Positions 53,134-62,743 of a stretch of 64,000 nt of DNA are shown piece by piece (the first letter of the stretch is position 1; each line of letters begins with the position of its first letter). Made by a program: the position numbers and the translations under genes. The stretch is taken from positions 12,394-76,393 of the forward strand of contig JBBAQX010000018.1 of NCBI GenBank assembly GCA_040400085.1. Direction: 5' to 3'. The notes beneath the pieces were generated by a model. That model was not told the origin of the DNA, did not search any database, and saw nothing but the letters and a program-made list of their open reading frames with translations. This stretch comes from HNR sp040400085 (GTDB taxonomy: Bacteria; Actinomycetota; Actinomycetes; Actinomycetales; Microbacteriaceae).

Positions 53134-53727
53134 ATGCCAGTTGGTCCGGTTATTGCTAGCGTTGTGTTGCCAGCTCCTCGGCAAGAGGTGTGGGAAGCTC
53201 TCGTGGATCCACGTAAGACGGCGATTTGGTGGCCTGATCTGCAACTTGACGCCGTTGTCGGCGGAGCAGTGAGCGAAATCTGGGAAGAAGCGGATAGCGC
53301 TCGGCACGCGGTCGGTGCTGTCGATATCGTGATTGATGGTCACTCGCTGGGCTTCAACTGGCAGGAGTCGGATGATAACTATGCCACGTCTGTGCTCATC
53401 GTCGCACAAACCGACGGCGACCGGACGATTCTTACCGTTACGGAAACCGGTTTGGGTATGCTCGACTTTGCGGCCAGGCGTGCCATGGAGTATCAGGAAG
53501 GTTGGGGATACCACCTCGAAGATCTGCGGGCATTTGTTGCGGGAGAGCTGCATGACGACGAGGATCTCGACGATGAAAGTCTCGACGATGGGGACTTGGA
53601 AGACAGCGAGGTCGAGGACAACGAGGTCGAGGGCAGCGAATGTGAAGACGGCGAATTTGAAGACGGTGATCTCGAGGACACCGATACCGGAACTGAGACG
53701 CGAGCCTGGGGACAGGCATCCCGCTAA
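53134..53727 (+). CDS. SRPBCC-domain protein with acidic repeat tail
   Basis: 197 residues. Residues 1-140 are an SRPBCC (START-like) fold: SVVLPAPRQEVWEALVDPRK, TAIWWPDLQLDAVVGGAVSE, GHSLGFNWQESDD and a long last helix, where a hydrophobic ligand may bind. The last ~55 residues are a five-residue acidic repeat (LDDES, LDDGD, LEDSE, VEDNE, VEGSE and so on). GGGAGA precedes the ATG. Ligand unknown. Confidence 0.8.
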   Translation: MPVGPVIASVVLPAPRQEVWEALVDPRKTAIWWPDLQLDAVVGGAVSEIWEEADSARHAVGAVDIVIDGHSLGFNWQESDDNYATSVLIVAQTDGDRTILTVTETGLGMLDFAARRAMEYQEGWGYHLEDLRAFVAGELHDDEDLDDESLDDGDLEDSEVEDNEVEGSECEDGEFEDGDLEDTDTGTETRAWGQASR

Positions 53728-53809
53728 TTGAACCGGGGAGTGGTCTCTTCCAACTGACTACGCATAGCTCATGATCGACTGATCGTTTTGAGCGTCCTTA
53801 ACGAGGAAA

Positions 53810-53841
53810 GTGGGCGCGGACCTGGCTAGGTCCGCGCCCAC
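53810..53841 (+). terminator. Hairpin terminator between converging genes
   Basis: A perfect 14-bp stem (gtgggcgcggacct and complement) with a 4-nt loop. Confidence 0.78.
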
Positions 53842-53852
53842 TGAGGTCGGGT

Positions 53853-55148
53853 TTAGTTGCGGTGGATGCCGTCGATGTTGTGCAGGATCGCGACCCTGCC
53901 ATCGTCGTGGCGAATAACCAACGAGGTTCCTCGGTCTTCGAGAGCAAGGATCCACACTCCCGGTTCCGCCCGGAAAGAGGGGGTACCGGTGGCCTCATCG
54001 AACGCATCCCTAGCGTCGGGAACTGCTATCCAAAAGGGCTGGGCTGCTGCGGGTTGCTCTGCAGCCGGTTGCGCTGCTGTCGGCTGTGCTGTGGCGGGCT
54101 GCGAAACTTGCGTCTCCTGTGCTCCCTGTGCTTCCTGCGCCGAAAATGCAGCGTGTGTTTGTGTTTGTGGCTGAGCTTGGGATTCTGGCTGGACATAGCC
54201 AGGCTGTGTATAGCTAGCCTGCGCATAGCCTGACTGCGGGGCTGAACCTGCAGCTGAACCCGCATCCGTGCCCGCAGCAAAACCCTGCGCCGGGTACTGC
54301 TCTTGGTGCTGAGTCGTCTGCTGAGCCGCCTGCTGAGCCGGATACTGCGCAGCGGGTGCGAACTGTGTTGCCTGATGCTGCACGCGGCGCGGCGCGGCAG
54401 CTGCCGGGCGTGCCTGCGGGTGCGCAATAGTCTCGGGTCGTGATGTGAACTCGCCGCTAAAGAAAGGCATGATCTTTGCGAACGTGGTCAGAAAAATGAG
54501 ACCGAGGGCCAGCACCGTGCCGAAGATTAGGGAGAATCCCACTGTCGTGCTCCCTGATGTGAGGGAGGAGAAAGAAGAGCCGCCGAAGTCGCCCATCATG
54601 GATAAAGAGTTTGAGATCGAGCCGACAACCTGTATCGCGGTGAGGAGGAAGGCGACGTAAGCCACACCAGTGACGACAGCCGATACCGACGCGAATTGGT
54701 CGACAGAGAGCGATCCCACGCGCCAGTTTACGTTCGGTGCAAGGCGGCGAAGAAGGATGAGCACCGCGGCCGAGATCGGAAGGAACACGAAGAGCAATAC
54801 GAGGGCGAATCCTGAGCCTGGGATAGTCCAGAACGTGAGAGACGGTAGGAAGCTGGTATAGAACGACGGAAGAGTAGCGAAAGGGAAAAATGAGTTCACG
54901 AGGAACAGAAGGCCCACCAGCAGGATGAGGGATTCGCGCAGCGTGAAGGGACCGATGAGCGCCGAGGGGATAGCCGGCCGTGCGGGTGTTTGCTGTGCAG
55001 CGTAAGCGTCATAGCCCTGAGCCTGAGCCTGAGCTGGCTGTTGGGGCTGAGCCTGGGCCGAAGCACCGTATCCCTGAGATGTCGGGGCATACTGGGCTTG
55101 GGGATCGTTATTGTATTGCTGGCTATCATAGGGGTTCGGTGCTGACAT
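53853..55148 (-). CDS. Membrane protein with Gln/Ala-rich ends
   Basis: 431 residues. N-terminal ~60 residues are Gln/Ala/Tyr-rich (YDSQQYNNDPQAQYAPTSQG). Four to five membrane helices follow (GPFTLRESLILLVGLLFLVN onwards to about 230). A long Gln/Ala/Thr-rich linker (about 245-375) leads to a small C-terminal domain (PFWIAVPDARDAFDEATGTP, WILALEDRGTSLVIRHDDGR). Such layouts are common in actinobacterial envelope proteins; function unknown. Confidence 0.75.
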   Translation of the reverse strand: MSAPNPYDSQQYNNDPQAQYAPTSQGYGASAQAQPQQPAQAQAQGYDAYAAQQTPARPAIPSALIGPFTLRESLILLVGLLFLVNSFFPFATLPSFYTSFLPSLTFWTIPGSGFALVLLFVFLPISAAVLILLRRLAPNVNWRVGSLSVDQFASVSAVVTGVAYVAFLLTAIQVVGSISNSLSMMGDFGGSSFSSLTSGSTTVGFSLIFGTVLALGLIFLTTFAKIMPFFSGEFTSRPETIAHPQARPAAAAPRRVQHQATQFAPAAQYPAQQAAQQTTQHQEQYPAQGFAAGTDAGSAAGSAPQSGYAQASYTQPGYVQPESQAQPQTQTHAAFSAQEAQGAQETQVSQPATAQPTAAQPAAEQPAAAQPFWIAVPDARDAFDEATGTPSFRAEPGVWILALEDRGTSLVIRHDDGRVAILHNIDGIHRN

Positions 55149-55258
55149 GACGATGATGCCTTTCGGTTGTCAGAATGAATCGAAATTTAAAAAAGGGGTA
55201 ACGCGGGCCAACGCCTAAGCTGGGCTATGTAGACGAGACTACACTGAGGCGCGGTGGG

Positions 55259-56515
55259 CTATCCCGCAACTCGTTCGGCGATATCGCGGCGATAGTGGCT
55301 GCCCTGTAGCTGAATCATGCCGATCGCCCGGTACGCGCGTTCCCTTGCCTCAGCGAAGCTACCGCCGCGGGCCACGACGCTGAGGACTCTGCCTCCGGTG
55401 GCGATCATGAGGCCGCCGTCCTCGCCCGTTGCCGCGTGGACGATCTGAACGCCTGGTACGGCTGCCGCTTCTTCCAACCCCGTGATAATGCGCCCGGTGA
55501 CTGGTGAATCAGGATAGTTTTCGCTGGCGAGAACCACGGTAACGGCGGCGTCGTCGGAGAAAACGGGTGTGGGAGCATCCGCAAGCGAACCGGTCGCAGC
55601 CGCGTAGAGCAGCGAACTCAGCGGGGTAATCAGCCGCGGAAGAACAACTTGTGTCTCGGGGTCGCCGAAGCGTGCGTTGAACTCAATGACTCGCACGCCG
55701 TTGTCGGTGACGATGAGGCCGCAGTAGAGGAGTCCGATGAAGGGCGTGCCCTCCGCTTCGAGCTGTCGAACGGTGGGAAGCGCGATACTTGCGACGACCT
55801 CGTCCACGAACGAGTCCGACAGCCAGGGGAGGGGCGAGTATGCGCCCATGCCGCCAGTGTTGGGACCGGTGTCGCCGTCGCCCACCCGCTTGTAATCCTG
55901 TGCGGGCGAGAGGGGAACGACGTTGTGCCCGTCGGAGAGCACAAAGAGCGAGACCTCGGGGCCTGAGAGGAATTCTTCGATGAGGACGTCGCCGCGCGCT
56001 GCCCAGTATTCCACGTGATCGAGCGCCGCCTGGCGGTCTTCCGTGACCAGCACGCCCTTGCCTGCTGCGAGGCCGTCCGCTTTAACCACGTAGGGCGCGC
56101 CGTAGCTATCGAGAACGGATGCCGCGCTCGCCACATCCGTAACAGCCTGCGCTCGCCCCGTGGGCACGTTCGCCGCCTCCATCACCTGTTTTGCGAAGGC
56201 TTTACTTCCTTCGAGCGCAGCGGCGGCCTTGTTCGGACCGAAAACGGGGATGTGCTTGCGGCGCAGGGGATCAGCAACCCCGGCGACGAGCGGAGCCTCC
56301 GGTCCGATAATGACCAGGTCTACCTCTTCTGAGATCGCGAACTCGGTCACGATCTTGGGGTTGCTCGCGTCGAGGGCGATCGTGGTGACATCCTTTGCTA
56401 TACCGGCGTTGCCGGGGGCGCAGATGATGTCGTGCCCCGCGTTTTCAGCGAGCAGGGCGAGAATGATGGCATGTTCACGGGCTCCGGGGCCAAGCACAAG
56501 GATCTTCACCCCCAT
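55259..56515 (-). CDS. purD: Phosphoribosylamine-glycine ligase
   Basis: 418 residues, full-length GARS, ATP-grasp fold. VLGPGAREHAIILALL at the start, IIGPEAPLVAGVADPLRRKH, KADGLAAGKGVLVTEDRQAA, NTGGMGAYSPLPWLSD and EFNARFGDPETQVVLPRL. It makes GAR from phosphoribosylamine and glycine. A broken second copy of this gene lies at about 61.9 kb. Confidence 0.97.
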   Translation of the reverse strand: MGVKILVLGPGAREHAIILALLAENAGHDIICAPGNAGIAKDVTTIALDASNPKIVTEFAISEEVDLVIIGPEAPLVAGVADPLRRKHIPVFGPNKAAAALEGSKAFAKQVMEAANVPTGRAQAVTDVASAASVLDSYGAPYVVKADGLAAGKGVLVTEDRQAALDHVEYWAARGDVLIEEFLSGPEVSLFVLSDGHNVVPLSPAQDYKRVGDGDTGPNTGGMGAYSPLPWLSDSFVDEVVASIALPTVRQLEAEGTPFIGLLYCGLIVTDNGVRVIEFNARFGDPETQVVLPRLITPLSSLLYAAATGSLADAPTPVFSDDAAVTVVLASENYPDSPVTGRIITGLEEAAAVPGVQIVHAATGEDGGLMIATGGRVLSVVARGGSFAEARERAYRAIGMIQLQGSHYRRDIAERVAG

Positions 56516-56613
56516 AGCCTATTCGATTGTAGGTGGGATCGCTGACTCTGGTGTCGTCAAAGATTCCGACGTTGTAGCGATCTTTGTTGCAGGAGTTTCC
56601 CTACGATGAGCTT

Positions 56614-57081
56614 TTATTGGTTCGCTAGGCGTATCTCTTCGAGAGTCTGTGCTACTGACCGAGCTCGTTCCAGCCCGATAACCTCGATGAACTGCCGCCG
56701 ATTGATCTCTGCGACGAGTGCTCGTAGCTCGTCGGCCATCTTGCATCCCTCCGCTGTTAGTTCGAGCTCGGTTACTCGCCGGTCGCTCGTATGAGCGGTG
56801 CGCCGAACAAGGCCTCGATCGCACAAACGATCTGTGACCTTCGTATAGCCACCACTCGTAAAGGCCGCGCTTCGTGCTAATTCTGTTAGTGTCGCGCGGC
56901 CTTCGACGCGTCCGCCTAGTTCGATGAGGGTATCAACCTCTGCTTCGTTCAGGCCGAATTGATCGCGGAGTTGTTTTTGTAGATTACGGTTGGTAAGCCC
57001 TACAGCCTTGATCAGGGTGCCCCACAATTCGATTGCCTCAGCATCGGAAATGTTTGCGATCGGCTGTTTAGGTGTGGTCAT
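56614..57081 (-). CDS. MarR family transcriptional regulator
   Basis: 155 residues: DQFGLNEAEVDTLIELGGRV, TLTELARSAAFTSGGYTKVT, DRLCDRGLVRRTAHTSDRRV and TELELTAEG form the complete MarR winged helix with the DRR wing motif. It lies downstream of the MFS gene on the same strand and likely regulates the MFS-DoxX-hydrolase group. Ligand unknown. Confidence 0.92.
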   Translation of the reverse strand: MTTPKQPIANISDAEAIELWGTLIKAVGLTNRNLQKQLRDQFGLNEAEVDTLIELGGRVEGRATLTELARSAAFTSGGYTKVTDRLCDRGLVRRTAHTSDRRVTELELTAEGCKMADELRALVAEINRRQFIEVIGLERARSVAQTLEEIRLANQ

Positions 57082-57210
57082 CTGCTCTGCTCCCTAGGGA
57101 TTTTCATGATGCGAATTGTCCTCATTTTCGCATTGCCTGTGGGAGAGTCCAAATTTGTGAGTCTGAGCTTACGCACGTACCGCACGTGCGGAAAGAGTTT
57201 GCCGCGGTTG

Positions 57211-58428
57211 CTAGTGCGATGGTGAGTGTTTCGCGGGGGTCTCGGCTCTTGCGTTTACAACCAGGGCAAATGTTGCAAGTATTATCACCCCGATAAGCAC
57301 AATACGCGTTGCTATCCCAAGACCGAGGGGCGTCGTTAGTGCCCCAATAGTAAGTACGGGTACAGCGAGTGCCGACTGGGCCGCAACAAAGTACGTTGCG
57401 ATAGACTTCGCGTGATACTCGTGCGGAACGGCGGACCCGACTGACCGAAGACTGCCGCTAAAGGTGAGCCCGCTCCCGAAACCACCGATCACTGTGCCGA
57501 GTGCGAAAACTGTGAGGTTGACGGTTTCGAAACCTATGATGACGAGTACAAGCGACACGATCAGCATTGGCAAGCCAACCAAGACGAGAGTTCTGGGTCG
57601 ATAGCGGCGTGCGACTAACTGAGCAACCACGCCAATCTCAAAGAGAACAAACGTTGCTAATCCTGCTATGGCAAGATTATGTAACCCAAGGGTCTGGGAG
57701 ATGAAACGTGGCGTAAGACTAGAAAATAGGCCGAGTAACGTAAAAGTTGGGAATACGGCGAACGCGGCACGTATGTAGACGGGCAATGCTGAACGTGGAA
57801 CCCCCACGTTCAAACGAAATTTGAAGAGTGAACGATCTGCTGCGGAGTTTGTTTCAGGAAGCAGGAGAGCAGCCACTGAAGCGATTCCCGTCAGGATAAG
57901 AAACACAATGAAAATGAGTTCTGTTGGTGAAGGCAGGTATTGAGCGAATAACCCGGCAAGCAAAGGCCCGAGACCCAGACCGCCCATGTTTGCAACCGTC
58001 GACACAACCTGAGGCGTCGCCTCGGAAGAGCCCTGGTAGGCCTCGCTGAGTCCTGCGGTGGCGGCTGCCGTAATAATTCCCACACCAAGACCGCTGACGA
58101 AACGTGCAATGAGAAGCAACTCGACGGAGCTGCCTATCAGAAATAATGCTGTGGAGATAACAGTGAGCACAAGTGCTGTAAGGATTAGCGGGCGGCGGCC
58201 GAGTTGATCGGATAACCCTCCTGTGAAGATGAGCGCCAACAAGGTGCCGAAAACATAGAATGCAAATACCCATGTTGTTGTTTCAGCGCCGAAGCCGAGC
58301 TCTTTACCCCAGAGCGTGTAGAGCGGGATGGGAAGGGTTCCACCTGTCGTAAGGAGCGCGAAGCTCAGGGCCATCGTCACGAAGGCACCTCTGGACCCCA
58401 TGCGTGTTTTGCGTGATAAATAAGTCAT
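57211..58428 (-). CDS. MFS transporter
   Basis: 405 residues from the ATG at 58428, about 12 membrane helices. TTGGTLPIPLYTLWGKELGF is the first helix, GGLSDQLGRRPLILTALVLT motif A, and ARFVSGLGVGIITAAATAGL motif B/C region. The longer frame to 58647 runs inside the DoxX gene and is rejected. Start overlaps the DoxX stop by 4 bp. Its partners (MarR, hydrolases) suggest export of an aromatic or amide compound, not proved. Confidence 0.9.
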   Translation of the reverse strand: MTYLSRKTRMGSRGAFVTMALSFALLTTGGTLPIPLYTLWGKELGFGAETTTWVFAFYVFGTLLALIFTGGLSDQLGRRPLILTALVLTVISTALFLIGSSVELLLIARFVSGLGVGIITAAATAGLSEAYQGSSEATPQVVSTVANMGGLGLGPLLAGLFAQYLPSPTELIFIVFLILTGIASVAALLLPETNSAADRSLFKFRLNVGVPRSALPVYIRAAFAVFPTFTLLGLFSSLTPRFISQTLGLHNLAIAGLATFVLFEIGVVAQLVARRYRPRTLVLVGLPMLIVSLVLVIIGFETVNLTVFALGTVIGGFGSGLTFSGSLRSVGSAVPHEYHAKSIATYFVAAQSALAVPVLTIGALTTPLGLGIATRIVLIGVIILATFALVVNARAETPAKHSPSH

Positions 58429-58937
58429 GATTCCTGATTCTGTTGTGGGAGGGGGCGGTGGAGTATTGTGCGTGCGAAGAATCCGCCGACAACACCAACT
58501 CCGGAGGTAAGGACACCGATCCAGATGGGCAAAGCGTCTATGCCGAATAGCGCATCGATTGAGTAGAGGCCTGGGCCGCTGAGTCCAAGAGACACCGATA
58601 TCGTGATCAATACCAGTGGGTATTCGACCCCATCGTGCTGAACCCACAGCCCGTTTGGAAGTTTGACTGTAAGGGCGACGATCATGACTCCGATCGCGGT
58701 CACTGCCGCGATCGGAGTCAACGCGCCCAACGCGAAGAGAATACCGGCGGCGATTTGCCCACCGCCTGCTGCTAGTGCCGATAGTTTGCCACCGCGGAAG
58801 CCATCGCGAGCAAACTCCCGACTTCCACCGTCGAGTCCTTCTCCCCCTAACAAGAAGGACACCTTCTGGAGGCCGTGGCTCACCAGGAAGAACCCGAGAA
58901 GCAATCGGAGAATTAGCAGCCCAATGTCGATGCCCAT
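58425..58937 (-). CDS. DoxX family membrane protein
   Basis: 170 residues, four membrane helices. GLLILRLLLGFFLVSHGLQK at the start, then GGGQIAAGILFALGALTPIA and the pattern VKLPNGLWVQHDGVEYPLVL, the usual DoxX core. DoxX proteins are linked to thiol or quinone redox in membranes. It sits between the isochorismatase-like hydrolase and the MFS gene. Confidence 0.88.
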   Translation of the reverse strand: MGIDIGLLILRLLLGFFLVSHGLQKVSFLLGGEGLDGGSREFARDGFRGGKLSALAAGGGQIAAGILFALGALTPIAAVTAIGVMIVALTVKLPNGLWVQHDGVEYPLVLITISVSLGLSGPGLYSIDALFGIDALPIWIGVLTSGVGVVGGFFARTILHRPLPQQNQES

Positions 58938-58967
58938 GGTGATTCCTTTCGCGTTGTTATTGTTGAA

Positions 58968-59633
58968 TTAACCGGCGTTTCCGCCAATGAAGTCGCCTGC
59001 GTAGTGCAGCCCGAGTCCGTACGCGCCTGCGTGTTCCTTCGCGATATCTGTCGTGGCAACATAGGTTTCTCCTCGTGCCCAGTCGCGCTGCAGTTCGAGG
59101 AGAACCTGAAGCCACGTCACGGGAACAGCGCCTGCGCCGACCATGCGGGTAATTGCGTGGTCGTGAGCAGCGTCGCTGACGCCGCCGGATGCGTCGGTGA
59201 CAACGTAGACCTCGTAGCCCTGGGCGAGAGCCGAGAGAGCGGGGAGCACGAGGCAGACCTCTGTCCAAAGGCCCGACAGGACAATCTTGCGGCGTCCTGT
59301 TGCTTTGATAGCGTCAACGACGTTGGAATCTTCCCACGAGTTCATTGTTGTGCGATCAATTGGGGTCTGGCCGGGGAAGACTGCCTGAAGTGAGGGCAGG
59401 AGACGTCCGGAAAAGCTCTCGGCGGCTACCGTTGTGAGTACCGTTGGTACGTTGAAGGCCCGAGCAGTTTTTGCCAGCCCTACGGTTGCGTTGATGACAG
59501 ACTGACGGTCATCATTGGCTACGCCAAAAAACATCTGTGGTTGGTGATCAACGAACAGAAAAACACTGTTGTCCGGAGTAAGCAGGTCGTCGCTGGGTGT
59601 TGCTGTCACATTGTCGGGTGTGAACTCAGACAT
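58968..59633 (-). CDS. Isochorismatase-like cysteine hydrolase (YcaC-type)
   Basis: 221 residues from the ATG at 59633 (MSEFTPDNVTATPSDDLLTP). Triad: Asp in VFLFVDHQPQMFFG, Lys in IKATGRRKIVLSGLWTEVCL with the Cys of the WTEVCL motif, followed by LPALSALAQGYEVYVVTDAS. YcaC-like enzymes hydrolyse amide or ester bonds of small molecules. The ORF extends further upstream but those residues are basic and non-conserved. Confidence 0.9.
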   Translation of the reverse strand: MSEFTPDNVTATPSDDLLTPDNSVFLFVDHQPQMFFGVANDDRQSVINATVGLAKTARAFNVPTVLTTVAAESFSGRLLPSLQAVFPGQTPIDRTTMNSWEDSNVVDAIKATGRRKIVLSGLWTEVCLVLPALSALAQGYEVYVVTDASGGVSDAAHDHAITRMVGAGAVPVTWLQVLLELQRDWARGETYVATTDIAKEHAGAYGLGLHYAGDFIGGNAG

Positions 59634-59722
59634 TATATTTTCTTCTTTCTTTGTGATGCCCTGCTTGATAGCGCGGGCGGAATCCGCCGCTGACGGGTGC
59701 CAGCAGCGTGGAATTAGGGAGA

Positions 59723-61615
59723 TTAGTGCGTATGCGTCTCGAACGTATCTGTCGCGATCACCGGAACGTTTTCTCGGTTTCGCGCCTCTCGCCACTGCCG
59801 CTGTAACTCACTATCTGCGGCGGCTTCAACGATGAGTTGTGCTTGTTCGGCACCACCGTTTGATCGTGGCGAGGTGGCATAATAGCCACCGAATTGTGCT
59901 ACCGGGCTCCACTCTGGGGTGACTGCTGCGAGCTGTTCGTCTATCCCTTCGTACTCACCGGCCGCATACACGATGCGACCATCAACCATTGTTACGAGTG
60001 ATTCGATGTGGGGAATGTCGTCCGCATCGACGGTAAAGAAGTCCGCCGACAATATCGATAAGTCACCGTAGTATCCCTCGCGGAGGATGCCCTTCACGGA
60101 GGCTTCCCCTGTGAGCTTTGCCCCCGCGCTGGTATACATCTCAAGCGCAGTGGCTCGATCAACAACATTTGCTAGAGAAGAAAGCGAAGTGCCGCCCAGC
60201 GTTTTACGGGTAACAAGCCAGTGCAGCGCAACCCAGGGATTGTAAGACGACACACGCGTTGCGTCAGTGCCTGCGCCGACAGTGATTCCCCGGTCAAGCA
60301 TCCCGCGCACAGGCGGTGCGGCTTCTGCGGCGTGCGTGCCATAGCGAGACACAAACGCTTCTCCCTGGAACGACATGCGATTTTGAACAGAAACGGATCC
60401 CCCTAGTTTGGCTACCCGTTCGATGCTCTCTGAGCTCATGGTTTCTGCGTGATCAAAGAGCCATGATGTGTTCTCAGAGAACAAGCCGTCCGCCGCTACC
60501 TTCTCGAAGACCGCGAGATCTCTCTGGATTGTTTCGTCGTAGGTTGCATGAAGGCGGAATCCCCAGTCGTTTTCGAGGAGGAGGCGTACTGCTTTCTCGA
60601 ATTCAATCTCGTAGTTAGCTGCGAGTTCTGGGCGGGGCTCTGAGAAATTCTCGAAGTCTCCCGCTGCCCAGGTCAGATTCTCTCCGGCCCCGTTGAGACG
60701 GAGGAAAGCGTCGCCCTCTCCGGGCTTAATCATCCCGACCCAGCGCTTGAGGTCATCGATTTCTTGACCGCCAACCTGGGGGAAAAGGTGATAGGCGATC
60801 CGTACTGTCAACTCGTTGTTTTCGGCGAGTTCCATCACCGTTCCGTAATTCTCGGGAAAGCTTTGGAAACCTCCGGCAGCGTCAATCGCTGAGGTCAATC
60901 CAAATCGATTTAGCTCGCGCAAGAAATGTTTTGTTGATGATTTGCGTTCACTCTCGGGAAGCGTTGGAGCCTTGGCGAGAGTGGAATAGAGGATGAGTGC
61001 GCCGGGTGCCGCGAGTAGCATGCCGGTGGGCTCGCCATTATGGCCGCGCATGATCTGACCACCGGGTGGGTTTGGGGTGTCTTTCGTGAATCCGGCTGCT
61101 TTCACGGCAGCGCGATTCATGATTGCTGATTGGTATAAGTTCAAAATGAAAACGGGAACGTCGGGTGCGATGGTGTTAAGTTCGCTGATCGTTGGAAGCC
61201 GTTTTTCGGCGAATTGTTCTTTCGTAAATCCCCCTACGACACGAACCCATTGACCCTTGGGTGTGCGGGCAACCTGCTCGCGGAGCATCTCTAGGGCTAT
61301 TTTCAGTGAGGGTACGCCGTCCCAGCGAAGCTCGAGGACGTAATTGAGGCCACCCCGAATGACGTGCAGGTGTGAGTCGTTTAGCCCGGGAATCACCCGG
61401 CGCCCTTGCGCGTCGATGACGCGTGTTTGAGCGCCAACCCGTGCCAAGATGTCGTCGTCATCGCCGATGGCAGATATTACGCCTTTGGTGATAGCGAGGG
61501 CAGAGGCCTGGGTGCGGGCGGGGTCTCCGGTGTGAATTTTCGCATTGCGTACGATCACGTCTGCGGGTGCCCCGTGTTCGCTTGGTCTAATTCCTTGGAC
61601 GGGCATGGTGGCCAT
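59723..61615 (-). CDS. YtcJ-like amidohydrolase
   Basis: 630 residues from the ATG at 61615, which has a strong ribosome site (AAGGAGCGGCAC). N-terminal ADVIVRNAKIHTGDPARTQA and VIPGLNDSHLHVIRGGLNY carry the metal HxH; later HATYDETIQRD, LFDHAETMS and GITVGAGTDATRVSSYNPW (metal Asp). The family (TIM-barrel amidohydrolase 3) cleaves amide or formamide bonds; the substrate is unknown. It is first in a minus-strand series of hydrolase, DoxX, MFS and MarR. Confidence 0.92.
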   Translation of the reverse strand: MATMPVQGIRPSEHGAPADVIVRNAKIHTGDPARTQASALAITKGVISAIGDDDDILARVGAQTRVIDAQGRRVIPGLNDSHLHVIRGGLNYVLELRWDGVPSLKIALEMLREQVARTPKGQWVRVVGGFTKEQFAEKRLPTISELNTIAPDVPVFILNLYQSAIMNRAAVKAAGFTKDTPNPPGGQIMRGHNGEPTGMLLAAPGALILYSTLAKAPTLPESERKSSTKHFLRELNRFGLTSAIDAAGGFQSFPENYGTVMELAENNELTVRIAYHLFPQVGGQEIDDLKRWVGMIKPGEGDAFLRLNGAGENLTWAAGDFENFSEPRPELAANYEIEFEKAVRLLLENDWGFRLHATYDETIQRDLAVFEKVAADGLFSENTSWLFDHAETMSSESIERVAKLGGSVSVQNRMSFQGEAFVSRYGTHAAEAAPPVRGMLDRGITVGAGTDATRVSSYNPWVALHWLVTRKTLGGTSLSSLANVVDRATALEMYTSAGAKLTGEASVKGILREGYYGDLSILSADFFTVDADDIPHIESLVTMVDGRIVYAAGEYEGIDEQLAAVTPEWSPVAQFGGYYATSPRSNGGAEQAQLIVEAAADSELQRQWREARNRENVPVIATDTFETHTH

Positions 61616-61871
61616 GTGCCGCTCCTTACCTAGTAATCTTGCATTCTTTTGCGGTGTGCAAAGAATCATTATTTGTCTTCCTTGGTAATTATCATCCAAA
61701 AAGATACTTCCGTGCAAGATAAATAGTTAAATTGAAAATCCCGGGCGTGTCGCACTAGGGTGGTGTTGCCATCAAGGTTGATGCAAAGAAGGCAAATTGT
61801 GGCACTGGCAGACACGGAGAATTTACGGACTCGCCAGACGGGGTACCGCCGGGCGCGGTGATTTCGTAGGT

Positions 61872-62035
61872 GGATGCTGCAACGCCTCGCCTTCACGACA
61901 TAGGGTGCACCGTGACTATCGAGAACGGGGATGTGCTTTGCGGCGCAGGGGGTCGGCGACTCCGGCGAGAATGATGGCATGCTCGCGGGCACGGGGGCCA
62001 TGCGCAAAGATCTTTACCCTATGGCCTATTCAGTT
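61872..62035 (-). pseudogene. Decayed purD fragment with internal deletions
   Basis: Three pieces of purD are joined: the VLDSYGAPYVVKA region (here VLDSHGAPYVVKA), a block matching the codons near 56247-56285 of intact purD with one extra T, and the start region (like 56458-56520, gagaatgatggcatg). Hundreds of bases between are missing and the frame is broken. It cannot make GARS. The remaining sequence from 61616 to 61871 shows no gene. Confidence 0.75.
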
Positions 62036-62056
62036 GGGGCGGATGCCGCGCACGAT

Positions 62057-62743
62057 TTAGTCGGTTGGTGCAATTCGATTATGAGCTTTCAATTCCTGAT
62101 ACTGCCGACTGTTTAGCGCCCATGGGCTTGGCGATCTCTTCCTGGGTGAGTCAGCGAGGATACCGCCCACCAGGGAACCCGCTGCGACCCCGGCAGCCGT
62201 TACCACGCTTCCCACTCCACCGATAACGTCCGCGCACCATCCGGTGATGTCGCCTAGGATGTCTCCGAGTACCGGTGAATCAGTGTTGACGCCGGAGAAA
62301 CGACTCTTCACCCCGCCTGACGAGTCAGAGTCGTCCCCGTCAGTATCATCGGTGGTGGGTGTGGTGGGTGTGGTGGGTGTGGTGGGCATTGCGATGGTCT
62401 GCACGGATACGGGTTGCGCAGATACCTGTGGTGTTGCTGCTGGTTGTCGTGAGGCTGCGATGAATGCACCGTGAGCTAAAGCCTGATCCAGAAGCTGATA
62501 GCTCCCCACGACCGTTGAAAGCACTCGTGCGGTGGACGCTGCACGTCGCGCGCTCTCGTCCAGTGAGGCTGCGGCGCGTCCGAGGCTGTCGATAGCAGCG
62601 TTCCCGGTTCCCGGCGATAACGGAAGCGACGCGGCTAGGTCCGGGGAACGTTGAATAGCTCGCAACGCTACGCCACGCTCACGAAACTCTGACTCCTGCG
62701 TGAGGGGTTCGATGACGGATGCTCGTGGCCGAGTTAACAACAT
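62057..62743 (-). CDS. Headless effector-tip-like ORF (cassette 2)
   Basis: 228 residues. It starts MLLTRPRASVIEP, a start shared with cassette 1 at DNA level. It has an Ala/Ser-rich helical part (GNAAIDSLGRAAASLDESAR, RAASTARVLSTVVGSYQLLD), a PTT repeat linker (from 9-bp DNA repeats near 62350-62386), an acidic segment, then a Gly/Ala/Val-rich hydrophobic region (CADVIGGVGSVVTAAGVAAG) and a basic tail. No signal peptide. It may be a fragment of a larger secreted protein that lost its N terminus, or an orphan toxin tip. Function unknown. Confidence 0.55.
   Translation of the reverse strand: MLLTRPRASVIEPLTQESEFRERGVALRAIQRSPDLAASLPLSPGTGNAAIDSLGRAAASLDESARRAASTARVLSTVVGSYQLLDQALAHGAFIAASRQPAATPQVSAQPVSVQTIAMPTTPTTPTTPTTDDTDGDDSDSSGGVKSRFSGVNTDSPVLGDILGDITGWCADVIGGVGSVVTAAGVAAGSLVGGILADSPRKRSPSPWALNSRQYQELKAHNRIAPTD

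Noticed and set aside
58429..58647. N-terminal extension of the MFS protein into the DoxX gene
   Set aside because: The residues are an out-of-frame shadow of DoxX; the ATG at 58428 gives a normal MFS start.
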